Assembly: GCA_036787835.1 (NCBI GenBank)
Contig: DAIQON010000008.1
Span: 1 to 51,271, forward strand
Direction: 5' to 3'
DNA length: 51,271 bases
From: DAIQON01 sp036787835
GTDB lineage: Bacteria; Patescibacteriota; Saccharimonadia; Saccharimonadales; UBA4665
Shown: positions 1 to 9,339 of the stretch, piece by piece
Layout of the letters: every line of letters starts with the position of its first letter
How positions within the stretch are numbered: position 1 is the stretch's first letter
Notes under the pieces: generated by a model
What the model saw: only the letters and a program-made list of their open reading frames with translations
What the model was told of the DNA's origin: nothing
Databases searched by the model: none
Translations under genes and position numbers: made by a program

Positions 1-117
1 TTTGAGAGTGCTACAGTAGATACAAGTGTCCTATATGTTTAGTGGCTCGACCATTACTAAAATAAGTTCTCTAACATAGATCTAGTATTTTATACTGTTT
101 TATGGTATTATATATGT

Positions 118-861
118 ATGCCAAGTCGCAATGAAAAATTACCGGCTGTCGTTTTTGAGAAGGATTACAGCGCAGAAGCTAGTGCTGGCAACTTTGACCC
201 ACTTGTTACTTTTTTTCATAACGGCGAGTGGATGATAATCAATGCCCGAGCCATACGTGAAAACTATGGTCGATCGCATAGAAATGTGTTTGTAGGATCT
301 GCTCTACTTGCGAATAAGCCAGAAATTAAGAAACAGCGTATTTATGTAGGCTGGAATGATTCGCCTTATAAAGGCGCATCGAAGTTTTGTGCTGAGATGC
401 GAGCAATTGAAATTGCCGATAAAAATGGTTATACACGACGCGAAGCTATTATAGTGCCGGGCGAAACTGATCCTGAAGTTATCCGATCCATAATTGGTGT
501 TCCATCCAGAATATTACCTCCATGTGAGCCATGTAGAGAAATACTATCGGACGACACGGTAGTCATGTCTATTGGTGGCAAGGAAGATATATATGGCGCA
601 TTCACGGGTAGAATGTTAAGACGAGGCGGGTATCTACTAGGTAAATTAGCTGATGTTCGACGGCCATCGGAAGATCATTTTGTACAGCCACCTATATTCG
701 ATTTGGGAAAGTTAAACTGGGCTGTCGCTGAAGAAGCATATCGGGACTTTACCGCCGAGCTTAAAGGCGATTCGAATCTTGAAAATGAGCTTCGCTTTGC
801 TAGGGCAGCTATTGCAGTACAAGTTCTGAATGACCCCGCTTACTTACTGGATGCCGCCTAG
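118..861 (+). CDS. Cytidine/deoxycytidylate deaminase-like protein
   Basis: Likely a zinc-dependent nucleotide deaminase of the cytidine-deaminase fold. The signature is visible: C91-A-E93 in the first helix (zinc ligand and proton-shuttle Glu) and P135-C136-x-x-C139-R140 (the other two zinc ligands). At 247 residues it is longer than a typical CDA (about 130), with an N-terminal addition of about 60 and a C-terminal addition of about 90 residues that I do not recognise. An extended -10 (TGG TATTAT, 106-111) ends six bases before the ATG and no Shine-Dalgarno is present, so the mRNA is probably leaderless. The exact substrate (cytidine, dCMP or a modified base) cannot be told. It converges with the pilus operon that ends at 864. 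Confidence 0.7.
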   Translation: MPSRNEKLPAVVFEKDYSAEASAGNFDPLVTFFHNGEWMIINARAIRENYGRSHRNVFVGSALLANKPEIKKQRIYVGWNDSPYKGASKFCAEMRAIEIADKNGYTRREAIIVPGETDPEVIRSIIGVPSRILPPCEPCREILSDDTVVMSIGGKEDIYGAFTGRMLRRGGYLLGKLADVRRPSEDHFVQPPIFDLGKLNWAVAEEAYRDFTAELKGDSNLENELRFARAAIAVQVLNDPAYLLDAA

Positions 862-863
862 GT

Positions 864-1160
864 TTATTCTTGGAATGGATTTTGTCTAGCTTGGTTAAAT
901 AAGGCGTTAACACTTACGCTATTGTTTTGTAGTTGATTTATTTTATTTACAATTTGAGGATTAATTTCCGGGCTATTATAGGTGCTAGATTGGCTTTTAA
1001 CTACTGAAATGCTTGGCTGTACGTGGCTTAGCGTAGCGGCTTTAATGACCAGGAATAAATAAATTACTAGAATAAATACTATGAATATAAGGTATCGAAA
1101 CTTATAGCAGGCTGCGAATAATTTTTGGATTTTCTCAGAGATATTCTCGCTTGAATTCAT
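864..1160 (-). CDS. Small single-pass membrane protein at the end of the pilM-N-O operon
   Basis: A 98-residue protein with one clear hydrophobic segment (about residues 22-42) after a short basic N-terminus, followed by a Ser/Asn/Gln-rich tail. Its ATG overlaps the end of the PilO-like gene by four bases (ATGA), so it is translationally coupled to the pilus alignment genes. By position it is where PilP would sit, but it lacks the lipobox and beta-rich domain of PilP, so I call it only a pilus-associated membrane protein. Its role in the inner-membrane alignment complex is inferred from the operon alone. Confidence 0.6.
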   Translation of the reverse strand: MNSSENISEKIQKLFAACYKFRYLIFIVFILVIYLFLVIKAATLSHVQPSISVVKSQSSTYNSPEINPQIVNKINQLQNNSVSVNALFNQARQNPFQE

Positions 1161-1750
1161 GGTCGTATAAACTCCTCGAGTACTAATGTGAAAGATACGT
1201 AAGTTGGATTGGTTGGCTCCGGTTGAACAGTAATACTTTTTACAACTGCAGTTCTTCGGTTTTTTTCTAGACTGGATAAGAAGCTTATAAAGTTGGCGTA
1301 GTTAACTGGATTGGTATTGTCTTGACTGACAGTAATAGGCAGGTCATATACTCCAGGGATGCCGCTAACAGCGGTAACCTGAGTAAGGCCTTTGGTTGAG
1401 CCGCTTGTGCCGCCGAGAGTTGAGGCCGGAAAAGTAATTGAACTAAGCTGGGGGATACCGCTCTGTGCTGCTAGATCAACAACTTCACGGACAGCTTCAG
1501 CCTGGTTCTTATCTTGCGGTACGACAGCCTTGGCAATTTGATTTAAGCCCTGATACTTGGCAATCTCTTGTTTGTCCTTAATCAGCTGTTGTTGGTCATT
1601 GTTTACGGCTACGACTTGAGCCTTGGCTTTGATTAAGTCTTTTGATTGAGTTTCCAGTAGTGCATTTGCCTCGTGGGCGCCAAACACCACGCCAATGGCG
1701 ACTACAACAAGAAGACCAATTAGACCTAGGTGTACTCGTTTAGCGGTCAT
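1157..1750 (-). CDS. pilO: Type IV pilus alignment protein, PilO-like
   Basis: A 197-residue bitopic protein: transmembrane segment at about residues 8-27, then a helical coiled-coil stretch rich in Gln, Lys and Ala (about 35-70), then an alpha/beta domain. This is the plan of PilO/GspM, which pairs with PilN in the periplasmic ring linking the assembly platform outward. It follows the PilN-like gene with a four-base ATGA overlap and overlaps the next gene in the same way. Sequence conservation in PilO is low, so the name rests on topology, length (E. coli-type PilO is about 200 residues) and gene order pilM-pilN-pilO. Confidence 0.75.
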   Translation of the reverse strand: MTAKRVHLGLIGLLVVVAIGVVFGAHEANALLETQSKDLIKAKAQVVAVNNDQQQLIKDKQEIAKYQGLNQIAKAVVPQDKNQAEAVREVVDLAAQSGIPQLSSITFPASTLGGTSGSTKGLTQVTAVSGIPGVYDLPITVSQDNTNPVNYANFISFLSSLEKNRRTAVVKSITVQPEPTNPTYVSFTLVLEEFIRP

Positions 1751-2358
1751 TGTTTTGCTCCTGCGGCTGTACCTTGGTTAATAAATAGGAAAGGATTGTT
1801 GGTGGTAAATAAAGCTCTAATATTGGAAGTGCATGGATAGTTGGAATTTGTAGCCTGCTTGGGGTTTATGCATGAAATACTAATAATGTCAGCTTTGGAG
1901 AAGACCTGGTTATTAGGATCCTGCAGATTGATCTGAAGCTGCGTGGCCGCGTTATAGTTGGTGCTCTCAGCCGTAATATCAATAGCGCTTTGATTTTGCT
2001 CAATCGATAGGTTGGTCAAGATCACGTTTGATGGAGTTATGCTGCCAAGTCTATTTAAAAGATCAGAGAATAAGATCTCTTTAGAAAGCACGTTTACCAT
2101 CAAGTTCAAGTTATTGGATATGCTGGCAACTTGCGCCTTGTAGCTATTCACGTTTTCTTTATTGAGCTGAGTTTGAACCTTGGCTACTTGAACGTTGTAG
2201 TTGTGTATCGAATTGTCCATATAATAAAGACCTACACCTGCAATAAGGGCAATACCAATTAGGCCAAATAAAAACGCGCTGACCCAATTAGTTATCTTTC
2301 GATTACGCCCGGCATAACGGTATTCCTGTTTTATATCTGGAGGCAAAAGGTTGATCAT
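1747..2358 (-). CDS. pilN: Type IV pilus alignment protein, PilN-like
   Basis: The N-terminus reads MINLLPPDIKQEYR, the conserved INLLP motif of PilN that docks into a groove of cytoplasmic PilM. A transmembrane segment follows at about residues 26-47, then a coiled coil (about 50-90) and a ferredoxin-like periplasmic region. Length 203 residues is normal for the family. It overlaps pilM upstream and pilO downstream by four bases each, so the three are co-translated. Known family role: with PilO it forms the inner-membrane alignment subcomplex of the pilus machine. Confidence 0.85.
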   Translation of the reverse strand: MINLLPPDIKQEYRYAGRNRKITNWVSAFLFGLIGIALIAGVGLYYMDNSIHNYNVQVAKVQTQLNKENVNSYKAQVASISNNLNLMVNVLSKEILFSDLLNRLGSITPSNVILTNLSIEQNQSAIDITAESTNYNAATQLQINLQDPNNQVFSKADIISISCINPKQATNSNYPCTSNIRALFTTNNPFLFINQGTAAGAKQ

Positions 2359-3449
2359 GCCAAAACTTCCTCTGGTTTTGTTAGGGCGAGACCAGACGCA
2401 GTTACATATGACATCCGATCAGCCTTGTAGAAAGGGTGTAAATGGTCAAAATCTATATGATTTTCAAGGGCGATTGTTCTGACTGCTAAACGCAAGCTAG
2501 AGGTTAAAAAGTCTGCTAGGCCGGGCATGTTTGCACCGCCACCCATAATTATTACTTGCTTGAGCGCTGGCTGGTCTGGGTATCTTTGCTCATAGTAGCG
2601 AATAGTCCTCTTAATCTCTTTCATAATTAGCTCTAAGGTCGGTGAGATTGAATCAGTAACTTGTTTTTGAACATCGCTGACCGTCAGGCCGAGGTTGCTT
2701 TTCATAGTCAGAGCTTCTTGATTGCTGATCTTAAGCGTTGAAGAGATGGTTTTAGTTATATCGTCTCCGCCATATGGAACTGTCCCGGTGACTACTAGGC
2801 CGTGGTTATAGATGGTAATGTCGGTACTATTGGCACCAAAGTCGATTAGTACAGCTGGTGCTTCGCTTCTTTTATCTAGGCCAAACAATCTAGCACTAGC
2901 ACCAATTGTAGTGTCCATAAGCACCGCTTCAAGACCGAGCATACGAGTAAGAATAAGGTAGGAATCTACAATGCTTCTAGGAAAAGCTACGATCAGGACT
3001 TCAATGTTATCTGCATCTTCGTTTAAGGTGGTGTAATCAATATATAGCTCTTCTGGATTGGCAGGGATATATTGCTCTGCCTCAGTTAGAACCGCTTCCT
3101 CAATATCTTTCAGCTTCATTTTTGGTAGTTTCAAAGCATGAGTAAAGGCTTTGCTAGCTGGCAGGCTAACGGCGACCCTGTTGGTGCTAATGTCGCCGAT
3201 CAGGCCGCTCTTGAATAGTTTGCTGGCCGCTTCGGCAACTATCTCCGGCTTGGTGATTACACCGTTAGTTATGGCGCTTGAATCGAATTTTATATCGCCA
3301 TAACCAATAAGTCTCGGCACTTTCTGTTCGAGATCAAACTGAATAACTCTCAGCATGTCATGTCCGATGTCTAGACCAAAGAGAGGTTTATCGACAAAGA
3401 AGTAAGTTTTCGGATTATTTAGGTTTTTATTCATGCCCCATCCAAGCAT
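2355..3449 (-). CDS. pilM: Type IV pilus assembly protein PilM (actin-like ATPase)
   Basis: Cytoplasmic actin/FtsA-like ATPase that binds PilN. Visible landmarks are the phosphate-1 motif near the N-terminus (FGLDIGHDMLRVI), the central phosphate-2 motif (LIDFGANSTDITIY) and the adenosine motif (IIMGGGANMPGL) near residue 305. A SHS2-type insertion lies between about 80 and 180. Length 364 is typical. The annotated ATG at 3449 has an in-frame alternative at 3434 (MNKNLNN), which has a GGATGGGG Shine-Dalgarno-like stretch directly before it and may be the real start. It is first of the pilM-N-O group; a TATACT box lies about 35 bases upstream. Confidence 0.9.
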   Translation of the reverse strand: MLGWGMNKNLNNPKTYFFVDKPLFGLDIGHDMLRVIQFDLEQKVPRLIGYGDIKFDSSAITNGVITKPEIVAEAASKLFKSGLIGDISTNRVAVSLPASKAFTHALKLPKMKLKDIEEAVLTEAEQYIPANPEELYIDYTTLNEDADNIEVLIVAFPRSIVDSYLILTRMLGLEAVLMDTTIGASARLFGLDKRSEAPAVLIDFGANSTDITIYNHGLVVTGTVPYGGDDITKTISSTLKISNQEALTMKSNLGLTVSDVQKQVTDSISPTLELIMKEIKRTIRYYEQRYPDQPALKQVIIMGGGANMPGLADFLTSSLRLAVRTIALENHIDFDHLHPFYKADRMSYVTASGLALTKPEEVLA

Positions 3450-3558
3450 ATGCTACATTCTATCTCAAGCATAAGTATATCATTAAGCTATATAAAAATC
3501 GCTATAAATCATAAGCAATAACAGCTACATCTAATCGGTTAATGAGGAAGCAGCTATT

Positions 3559-4557
3559 TTAGTTAGTAGCCTTTGACGTGGCTGATGGAGTAGTAGTTGG
3601 AGTTGTGCTAGTTGACGATGTCGAAGTGCTAGAAACGCCTTGGCAGGTGATAGCGTCAGATATCTTTGGTGATACTACTGACATTATTAGATGTACGTAT
3701 TGATCAGTATCGCCAGGTTGTGGTGCTACAGGTAGAAATGCAAAGTGATCAACAGGGTAGTCCCGAGAAAGCGCAAGTAGTGTGCTTGAGAACAGTGACG
3801 AATTGGCCAAAATCTGATGAACACCGAAGACATATTCTATAGCGATAACTTTATTGTTCTCGACGTCATATATAGGGCCCTCAGGGATGTCTTTAGGTAT
3901 TATATACTGCTTGCCGCGCCCAGGTACACAGGCAGCAGTAACGATGGCACTAGGTGGAAGACTAATAGTCTTAATGGTCGTAGAAGTACTAGCAACTACT
4001 GGTTTTGGTGCATGGTTCTTACCAATTGTATAAGCCGCGAATGATGCAGCCGCTATTAAGATGATGACAACTAAAACTTTTAGCAGCATCTTCATTGGAG
4101 ATTTGCCGTGCGATGAAGCTACTACTTGATTAGCGTCTGGTTGGGTCATCGTTGGTATTGCCTCGGCTATGGCTGCAGTTTCTAAAGCAGATTCTGCCGG
4201 GGATGTCCCCTCAGGCTGTTGTGTGGCATAACTCTGCCCATCATTTACCGGCTCATTTGATGCTACTTCTTCGTTGGCTGGAGCATCAGTTGACGGAGAT
4301 TCCTGGACTGGCGAAACATCATCGGATGTCTCAGGTTCTGTAGTTTCTTGACTAGTAGATGCCGCCGTATCGTCTTGTGTATTGTTGCTGCCGCTGGCTG
4401 GGTCATCTGTAGACGAAGTAAATTGTGAGTCATTTGAGTTGTCTTGGCCCAGATTTTCGTTGGTGGTATTTTCTACCGAAGTAGCGTCTTGTTCAGTATT
4501 GGTATTGTCTTCTGGGGTCATAAGCATTAGCATAAGTAGGATGGATAGTATTGTCAA
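3559..4557 (-). CDS. Acidic, low-complexity single-pass membrane protein of unknown function
   Basis: About 332 residues in three parts: an acidic, Ser/Thr/Asn/Gln/Glu-rich disordered N-terminal region of about 150 residues; one transmembrane helix (about residues 155-178); and an outer domain of about 110 residues with two Cys, ending in a Ser/Thr-rich tail. The first 12 codons are Met/Leu-rich and unlike the rest, and an ATG at 4521 (MTPEDN) is the more likely start. It sits between pilM and the divergent histidine kinase gene, so it may be part of the pilus or sensory machinery, but nothing in the sequence shows how. I do not recognise the family. Confidence 0.6.
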   Translation of the reverse strand: MTILSILLMLMLMTPEDNTNTEQDATSVENTTNENLGQDNSNDSQFTSSTDDPASGSNNTQDDTAASTSQETTEPETSDDVSPVQESPSTDAPANEEVASNEPVNDGQSYATQQPEGTSPAESALETAAIAEAIPTMTQPDANQVVASSHGKSPMKMLLKVLVVIILIAAASFAAYTIGKNHAPKPVVASTSTTIKTISLPPSAIVTAACVPGRGKQYIIPKDIPEGPIYDVENNKVIAIEYVFGVHQILANSSLFSSTLLALSRDYPVDHFAFLPVAPQPGDTDQYVHLIMSVVSPKISDAITCQGVSSTSTSSTSTTPTTTPSATSKATN

Positions 4558-4606
4558 GTTATATAAACAACACTAGGCTGGCTCAAGCTGTGGTGGGACC
4601 AAAAAA

Positions 4607-6883
4607 ATGATCAGATTAAAAATCTCCTCTAAGTTACTATTATATTTTTTAATAGTCTCACTTATTCCACTATTGACCGTTAGTATCATCCTGACTAGTT
4701 CTGGTAAGTCGCTACTACTAGGTGCGGCGATTACTCGTCAACAGATTGTTGCCGATAATACCGCTGTAGACGTCGATGCATTTTTGCAGAGTAAAATTAG
4801 TGCTCTCACTTTTCAGTCTGAAATCTACGCCTTGAACCAAGGCAATACTGCTGCCGCTAGTCAAAACTTGGCTATCGTAATGAAACAAGATAGCAATCTT
4901 GAACAATTAGATTCGGTCGACTCGAAAGGTAACGAACAAATAGTATTTACCCAAGCTGGTCAATCTACTAATTTGACCAACGTCAGCAGTGGTGATGCAT
5001 TTAAAGCTGTCAGCTACTTGCAGGGGAAAACCTTTGTCGGGCCGGTTACCTATAGCGCAACTGGTGAGCCGCAACTTACTATTGCAGTACCGGTACTCCG
5101 GTCTAATCTAAATCAGCACCTTAATAACCTGCCTTCAGCTAGTTTCGACACTTATACCTCATCTTCTGACTTTTTAGGAGTAATAGTTGCTAAGTACAAT
5201 ATATCCGGTCTCTGGCAGTCAGTACTATCTACAAAAGTTGGTCAAGGCGGCTATGCCTACGTGGTAGACGGATTAGGTAATCTAGTGGCCCACCCAGATA
5301 AGAAATACTTGCTAACTCACCAAAACATAACCAATGTTCAAGCAGTTAACCAGTTTATTAACGGCAACTTCGCGACGCGCCAAACAGTATCTGAAGTCGG
5401 AACTCAGGTTATTAGCACACCGAAAGAACTCAATCTGACCAACTGGGCAGTTATTGTCGAGGAGCCTGTTTCAAGTGTCTATGCTGGGATACACTCATTC
5501 ACTAACTTATCGGCAATTTTTATTATCACCTCGACCATCTTCGCCATACTAGTCAGCCTAATTTTGCGCAAGCAACTTCTTGACCCAATTAAAAAGCTAA
5601 GCGCAGGGGCAAAGACCTTGGAAAATGGTAGTTTTGTTAAGTTAGTCGAAGTTAATACTAATGATGAGCTTCAAGACCTTGCTACCTCATTTAATAACAT
5701 GGCCCTCAGTATCCGTAAATTGGTCGGCGACCTACGAGTTAAAAATGTTGACCTAAATATTGAGCAAATTAAACTTAATAACATTATACGTAGTGTGAGC
5801 GACGGAGTTATTGCGCTTGATGCCCAGTTCCGGATAATTTCGATTAACCCGCCAGCCGCTAAGCTAATTAAAAGAAAACCTGAAGATTTAGTCGGCAAAA
5901 TTCTTGATGACCTCTACCTCTTTTCTAATGACGGAAAAGAGTTCAACCCGGAACTAAAAAAACCCGGAACTTATCACTACACTGATCTAGTGTTGCAAAC
6001 AGGAAATGATGTTTCGTACTTAGATATTATGGTGTCTGTCCTTGATAGTACTGAAAGCGAAGCAACGGTTATTATTACTGTCCACGACCTAACTCAAAGT
6101 CGAGAACTAGAGTTTATGAAACTCGACTTTGTAGCCATTGCCGCCCATGAACTCCGAACGCCACTTACCGTAGTTCAAGGCTACTTGAGCATCTTAAACG
6201 ATGACGCTCTGAGGCAACTTTCACTATCAAACCTGGAAAACCTACAAAAAGCTATCGTTGGGACTGATCAACTTCGTAATCTAATTAATAAGCTACTGAA
6301 CATCTCACGAATTGAGCGAGGTGAAATGGAGATTAGCATCCAAAAACTGGAGCTGACCAAGTTAGTTAAGGACTCAGTTAAGGCTCATCAAGGGGCGGCT
6401 GCCCAGAAATTACAGAGCGTTGTATATAGCGCCAACACTGAAAAATCGGTTTATGTTCCAGGAGATGCTTCATCATTAAGCGAAGTGCTTAATAACCTTA
6501 TTGGCAATGCTCTTAAGTTCACCGAGATGGATGGCACGGTCCGGGTAAACCTCGTCGCCGACAAAGAGAATGTTAAGGTTGAGGTAGTCGATACCGGCCC
6601 AGGAGTACGCTTAGATCTTCAAGCTCGATTATTTACCAAGTTCTACCGAGCTGAACGTAGCCTGGTCAGTGGTTATCGAGGCACTGGGCTAGGCTTATAT
6701 ATTTCAAAAACGATCATCGATATGCATCACGGTAAAATTGGTATTGAGCCAGATACTTCAAAGGGATCGACATTCTACTTTAGTTTACCGATATACGATG
6801 CCAAGAAACATGATATATTACTATCTAACGAAGCTAGGATAGGAGGAATTCGTGGCTGGTTTAAGAAAAATTCTACTAGTTGA
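4607..6883 (+). CDS. Membrane sensor histidine kinase (dCache-HAMP-PAS-HisKA-HATPase)
   Basis: A 758-residue two-component sensor. Order: TM1 (about 10-31); large extracytoplasmic sensor domain of dCache type (about 35-295); TM2 (about 297-320); HAMP (about 322-375); PAS (about 390-500, containing the usual VSDGVIALD start); HisKA with H514 in HELRTP; HATPase with N-box NNLIGNALKFT, G1 DTGPGV and G2 GTGLGLYIS. All catalytic motifs are intact. It overlaps the response-regulator gene by 32 bases. It lies on the plus strand between the two halves of the minus-strand pilus locus, so control of pili or twitching by an external signal is a reasonable inference. Confidence 0.93.
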   Translation: MIRLKISSKLLLYFLIVSLIPLLTVSIILTSSGKSLLLGAAITRQQIVADNTAVDVDAFLQSKISALTFQSEIYALNQGNTAAASQNLAIVMKQDSNLEQLDSVDSKGNEQIVFTQAGQSTNLTNVSSGDAFKAVSYLQGKTFVGPVTYSATGEPQLTIAVPVLRSNLNQHLNNLPSASFDTYTSSSDFLGVIVAKYNISGLWQSVLSTKVGQGGYAYVVDGLGNLVAHPDKKYLLTHQNITNVQAVNQFINGNFATRQTVSEVGTQVISTPKELNLTNWAVIVEEPVSSVYAGIHSFTNLSAIFIITSTIFAILVSLILRKQLLDPIKKLSAGAKTLENGSFVKLVEVNTNDELQDLATSFNNMALSIRKLVGDLRVKNVDLNIEQIKLNNIIRSVSDGVIALDAQFRIISINPPAAKLIKRKPEDLVGKILDDLYLFSNDGKEFNPELKKPGTYHYTDLVLQTGNDVSYLDIMVSVLDSTESEATVIITVHDLTQSRELEFMKLDFVAIAAHELRTPLTVVQGYLSILNDDALRQLSLSNLENLQKAIVGTDQLRNLINKLLNISRIERGEMEISIQKLELTKLVKDSVKAHQGAAAQKLQSVVYSANTEKSVYVPGDASSLSEVLNNLIGNALKFTEMDGTVRVNLVADKENVKVEVVDTGPGVRLDLQARLFTKFYRAERSLVSGYRGTGLGLYISKTIIDMHHGKIGIEPDTSKGSTFYFSLPIYDAKKHDILLSNEARIGGIRGWFKKNSTS

Positions 6884-7244
6884 AGATGATGTAATGATTC
6901 GCGAGCTCTATAGGGCTAAGCTAATCGAAGCAGATTATACGGTTGAGGTCGCAGGTAGCGCCCCTGAGTTATATAACAAGCTCCTGACCTATCGTCCGGA
7001 CTGCATACTCCTCGATGTCATGCTACCAGGTGTTTCCGGGCTCGAGATACTCAAAGAGCTGCGTAGCAACCCTGAAAAGGGCTGTCAGGATGCTAAGATC
7101 ATTATCTTGACTAACCTGGCGCAGCGCAGTGTTACAGATAGTGCCATCGAGGGCGGAGCCGATGGCTTTGTCCTGAAGACCGACATTCTTCCAAAAGACT
7201 TACCGCTTATAATTTCATCTCTCGAAGACGACACCGAAGCCTGA
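6852..7244 (+). CDS. Single-domain response regulator (CheY-like receiver)
   Basis: A 130-residue stand-alone receiver: acidic pair E11-D12-D13, phospho-acceptor D55 in LLDVMLPG, switch Thr T87 in ILTN and Lys K109 in FVLKTD. No DNA-binding or enzymatic output domain follows, so it would act by protein contact, as CheY, PilG and PilH do. Start is GTG at 6852, inside the end of the kinase gene, with a strong AGGAGG eight bases or so upstream. It ends six bases before the convergent end of the minor-pilin operon. The embedded position suggests the pilus machine as target. Confidence 0.93.
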   Translation: MAGLRKILLVEDDVMIRELYRAKLIEADYTVEVAGSAPELYNKLLTYRPDCILLDVMLPGVSGLEILKELRSNPEKGCQDAKIIILTNLAQRSVTDSAIEGGADGFVLKTDILPKDLPLIISSLEDDTEA

Positions 7245-7249
7245 GGAAC

Positions 7250-8671
7250 CTATTGATATAACGGCTGATAACTTGTTATTGACCAGGTTTCTGTACCTGA
7301 TGAGAGCAATGTTCCAAAGATAACAGTTCCAGCTCCGCTCAAGTTAACTGTCTGACCAGTTACTGCTCCGACATTCCCGCTCCCGCCGATGTCGGCTTCA
7401 CCCCAGTAAGCATCAAAGATCATGCCGGGAACCTTTACTGCCCCGTCAACCTCGACTGTTTGAAGTGACTGGGAAGTATGTAGTGCGGTTCCTGTTAGGC
7501 TAGTACAATTTGGATTACAGGCGGCATTTGTATAAAAACTAATGAATTCAATCCCTGTTCCACTGCTATTTGCCAACATTTGTGCTGAACCACCAACATT
7601 GATTGCTCCGTCTGAAATAATATATGGCCTATTAGTACCTAGCGCATTTGCAACTGTAATTGTTGCAGCGCCACCTATGGTTAAGGTGCCGGTAACATAG
7701 ACATTTCCGTTGATTTTTAAGTTACAGCTATTCCCAACGGTGACATTTCCAACTAGCTCCAGATTAGCCGGCCAGACAATTGTTTTGTTACCCGTGCAAT
7801 TGTAGGTACTGTTTGTCGCACCTGAAGTGGTCGTGACAGCTGCAATTTGCCCAGCTCGATCATATGTTGGCGGTGTTGCTACTGGGGCCGTACATCCGAC
7901 CTGAAGTCCGCCACCACCATTGCCAGTTTGGATGTTATTGTTTGGACCGGTACTAGTTTGGCCGGTCGCACAAACCGTACCGTATATATTAGTGCTATAA
8001 GCAAGCGAGATCGGCTGAGTCGACGTACAGACGGCTGGATACGTGGCCCCTGGATTAGATCCAGTCGGGCAGGCATTATTAGCTACATCTACAGTTAGTG
8101 GCTTTGTTGAGGTGCCAATCTTTGATGCACCAGTCATTGTTATTGTTCCGCCAACATATACGCTAGAGTTAGTTATATTGGCACTGCCAGTCAGTATCAG
8201 ACCTCCTGGACCACTAAGTACTGAGTAGCCACTACTGCCAGTACCGACAACTGTAACTCTAATTTTTCGTGTTAGAAATGGGCTAGCTGAGTTACCGTTT
8301 TTGTAGAAGTTAGCAGTAGAGATTATGGTTTTTGACGTGCCGTCGGAGTTGGTTGTTACGCTACTAGTAAAGGTGCCCCTACCCTGAGTAGTATTGTTGA
8401 AGAAAGTCTGAGGCGTTGTATAGCCTGCGAATGAACTATTTGCGTTTAGCTGATCGACTGACTGTTCGATACCTGCCTCTGCCACCAATGACGCGTTTTG
8501 TTGGTATTGACCATTTTTAGTGTGCTGGTACTGCTCTGCAGTTTGTGCCGAAATAGTAAAACCAATTGATGTAATAAATAGAATCATTATTATGGCGGTT
8601 ACTAGTAACCAACCTTTTTGAGATTTATCTGTCTGCTCGATTAATAGTAGTCGTTTTATTAGTTTATTCAT
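7250..8671 (-). CDS. PilX-like pilus tip/minor protein with adhesin-like beta-repeat region
   Basis: Start taken at the ATG at 8671 (MNKLIKRLLL), which overlaps the previous gene by eight bases; the upstream in-frame codons have no pilin-like character. The N-terminus has a charged leader and a hydrophobic helix (about residues 20-42, GWLLVTAIIMILFIT) ending in a helical segment like PilX/GspK, followed by about 400 residues rich in Gly, Thr, Ser, Asn and Val with short beta-repeats and several Cys. No canonical GFxxxE prepilin cleavage site is present, as in PilX-type proteins where it is degenerate. Probable minor pilin or tip adhesin; last gene of the pilB-C-A operon group. Confidence 0.65.
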   Translation of the reverse strand: MNKLIKRLLLIEQTDKSQKGWLLVTAIIMILFITSIGFTISAQTAEQYQHTKNGQYQQNASLVAEAGIEQSVDQLNANSSFAGYTTPQTFFNNTTQGRGTFTSSVTTNSDGTSKTIISTANFYKNGNSASPFLTRKIRVTVVGTGSSGYSVLSGPGGLILTGSANITNSSVYVGGTITMTGASKIGTSTKPLTVDVANNACPTGSNPGATYPAVCTSTQPISLAYSTNIYGTVCATGQTSTGPNNNIQTGNGGGGLQVGCTAPVATPPTYDRAGQIAAVTTTSGATNSTYNCTGNKTIVWPANLELVGNVTVGNSCNLKINGNVYVTGTLTIGGAATITVANALGTNRPYIISDGAINVGGSAQMLANSSGTGIEFISFYTNAACNPNCTSLTGTALHTSQSLQTVEVDGAVKVPGMIFDAYWGEADIGGSGNVGAVTGQTVNLSGAGTVIFGTLLSSGTETWSITSYQPLYQ

Positions 8672-9338
8672 TTCTAAGTACCATTCTAGTCGAATAACTA
8701 GCTGTAATGCTACGGGCATTTTGAGTCTTTGTTAAAGTTAGCGAAACTTGGACTGATCTGGCGCTGGTTGGGGTAGTTGTATTGCCACCGCTATCGATAT
8801 AGCTAAATGACAGGCTAGTGACAGCTCTGGCAATAAGTTTGTCAGCTGGGCAGCTTGCTGATGCGTTAGCCGGTGGGCAGGTGGTTACGGCGGCGTCATT
8901 AGCCACCCCAGCGCTTAGTGTCCGTCTATATAAGTTACTCCCGGACAAGTAATATATATCATTATCTTTTTGGCTAATATACTTGGCTGGGTCGCTAAAG
9001 AGAATGTTATTACTGCTATCGGTGGCAGCTTTAGCCAGTATCAGGACTTGACTGCCTGAAGTCCAGCCATATTGACCACCAGGGCCGTAGGCGTCAGCCC
9101 AGCGATTATTGGTATCGACATCACCAGATAACTGAACGTCGGTTGTGATTGTGTTCATCGAAGATTCGGCGGTATCGAGAAGACTAGCCCGGTTTTGAGC
9201 CAAGGTTGCCGCTTGTAGCCAAGTGTAAATAAAAGTCGATAGCATCAGGCCAATGACGCCCATTATTATCATCACCACAAGCGTCTCTACTAGAGTAAAT
9301 CCGGCTTCTTTACCACGGCTTTTGCGCTTTATACTCAT
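8664..9338 (-). CDS. Type IV prepilin-like minor pilin (PilW/GspJ-like)
   Basis: A type III leader ends in G13 and is followed by F14-T-L-V-E18, the prepilin peptidase site with the +5 Glu, then a hydrophobic helix (about 14-38). The remaining 185 residues form a Ser/Thr/Ala-rich globular domain with one Cys pair (CPPANASASC). Length 224 matches PilW/GspJ. It starts one base after the preceding minor pilin gene ends, so it is in the same transcript. Confidence 0.85.
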   Translation of the reverse strand: MSIKRKSRGKEAGFTLVETLVVMIIMGVIGLMLSTFIYTWLQAATLAQNRASLLDTAESSMNTITTDVQLSGDVDTNNRWADAYGPGGQYGWTSGSQVLILAKAATDSSNNILFSDPAKYISQKDNDIYYLSGSNLYRRTLSAGVANDAAVTTCPPANASASCPADKLIARAVTSLSFSYIDSGGNTTTPTSARSVQVSLTLTKTQNARSITASYSTRMVLRNE

Positions 9339-9339
9339 C

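Noticed and set aside
1..42. Short open stretch at the left edge as the end of an upstream gene
   Set aside because: Only 13 codons; too short to support.
7250..8719. Start of the PilX-like gene at 8719
   Set aside because: The first 16 codons are not pilin-like and overlap the PilW-like gene; the ATG at 8671 fits.
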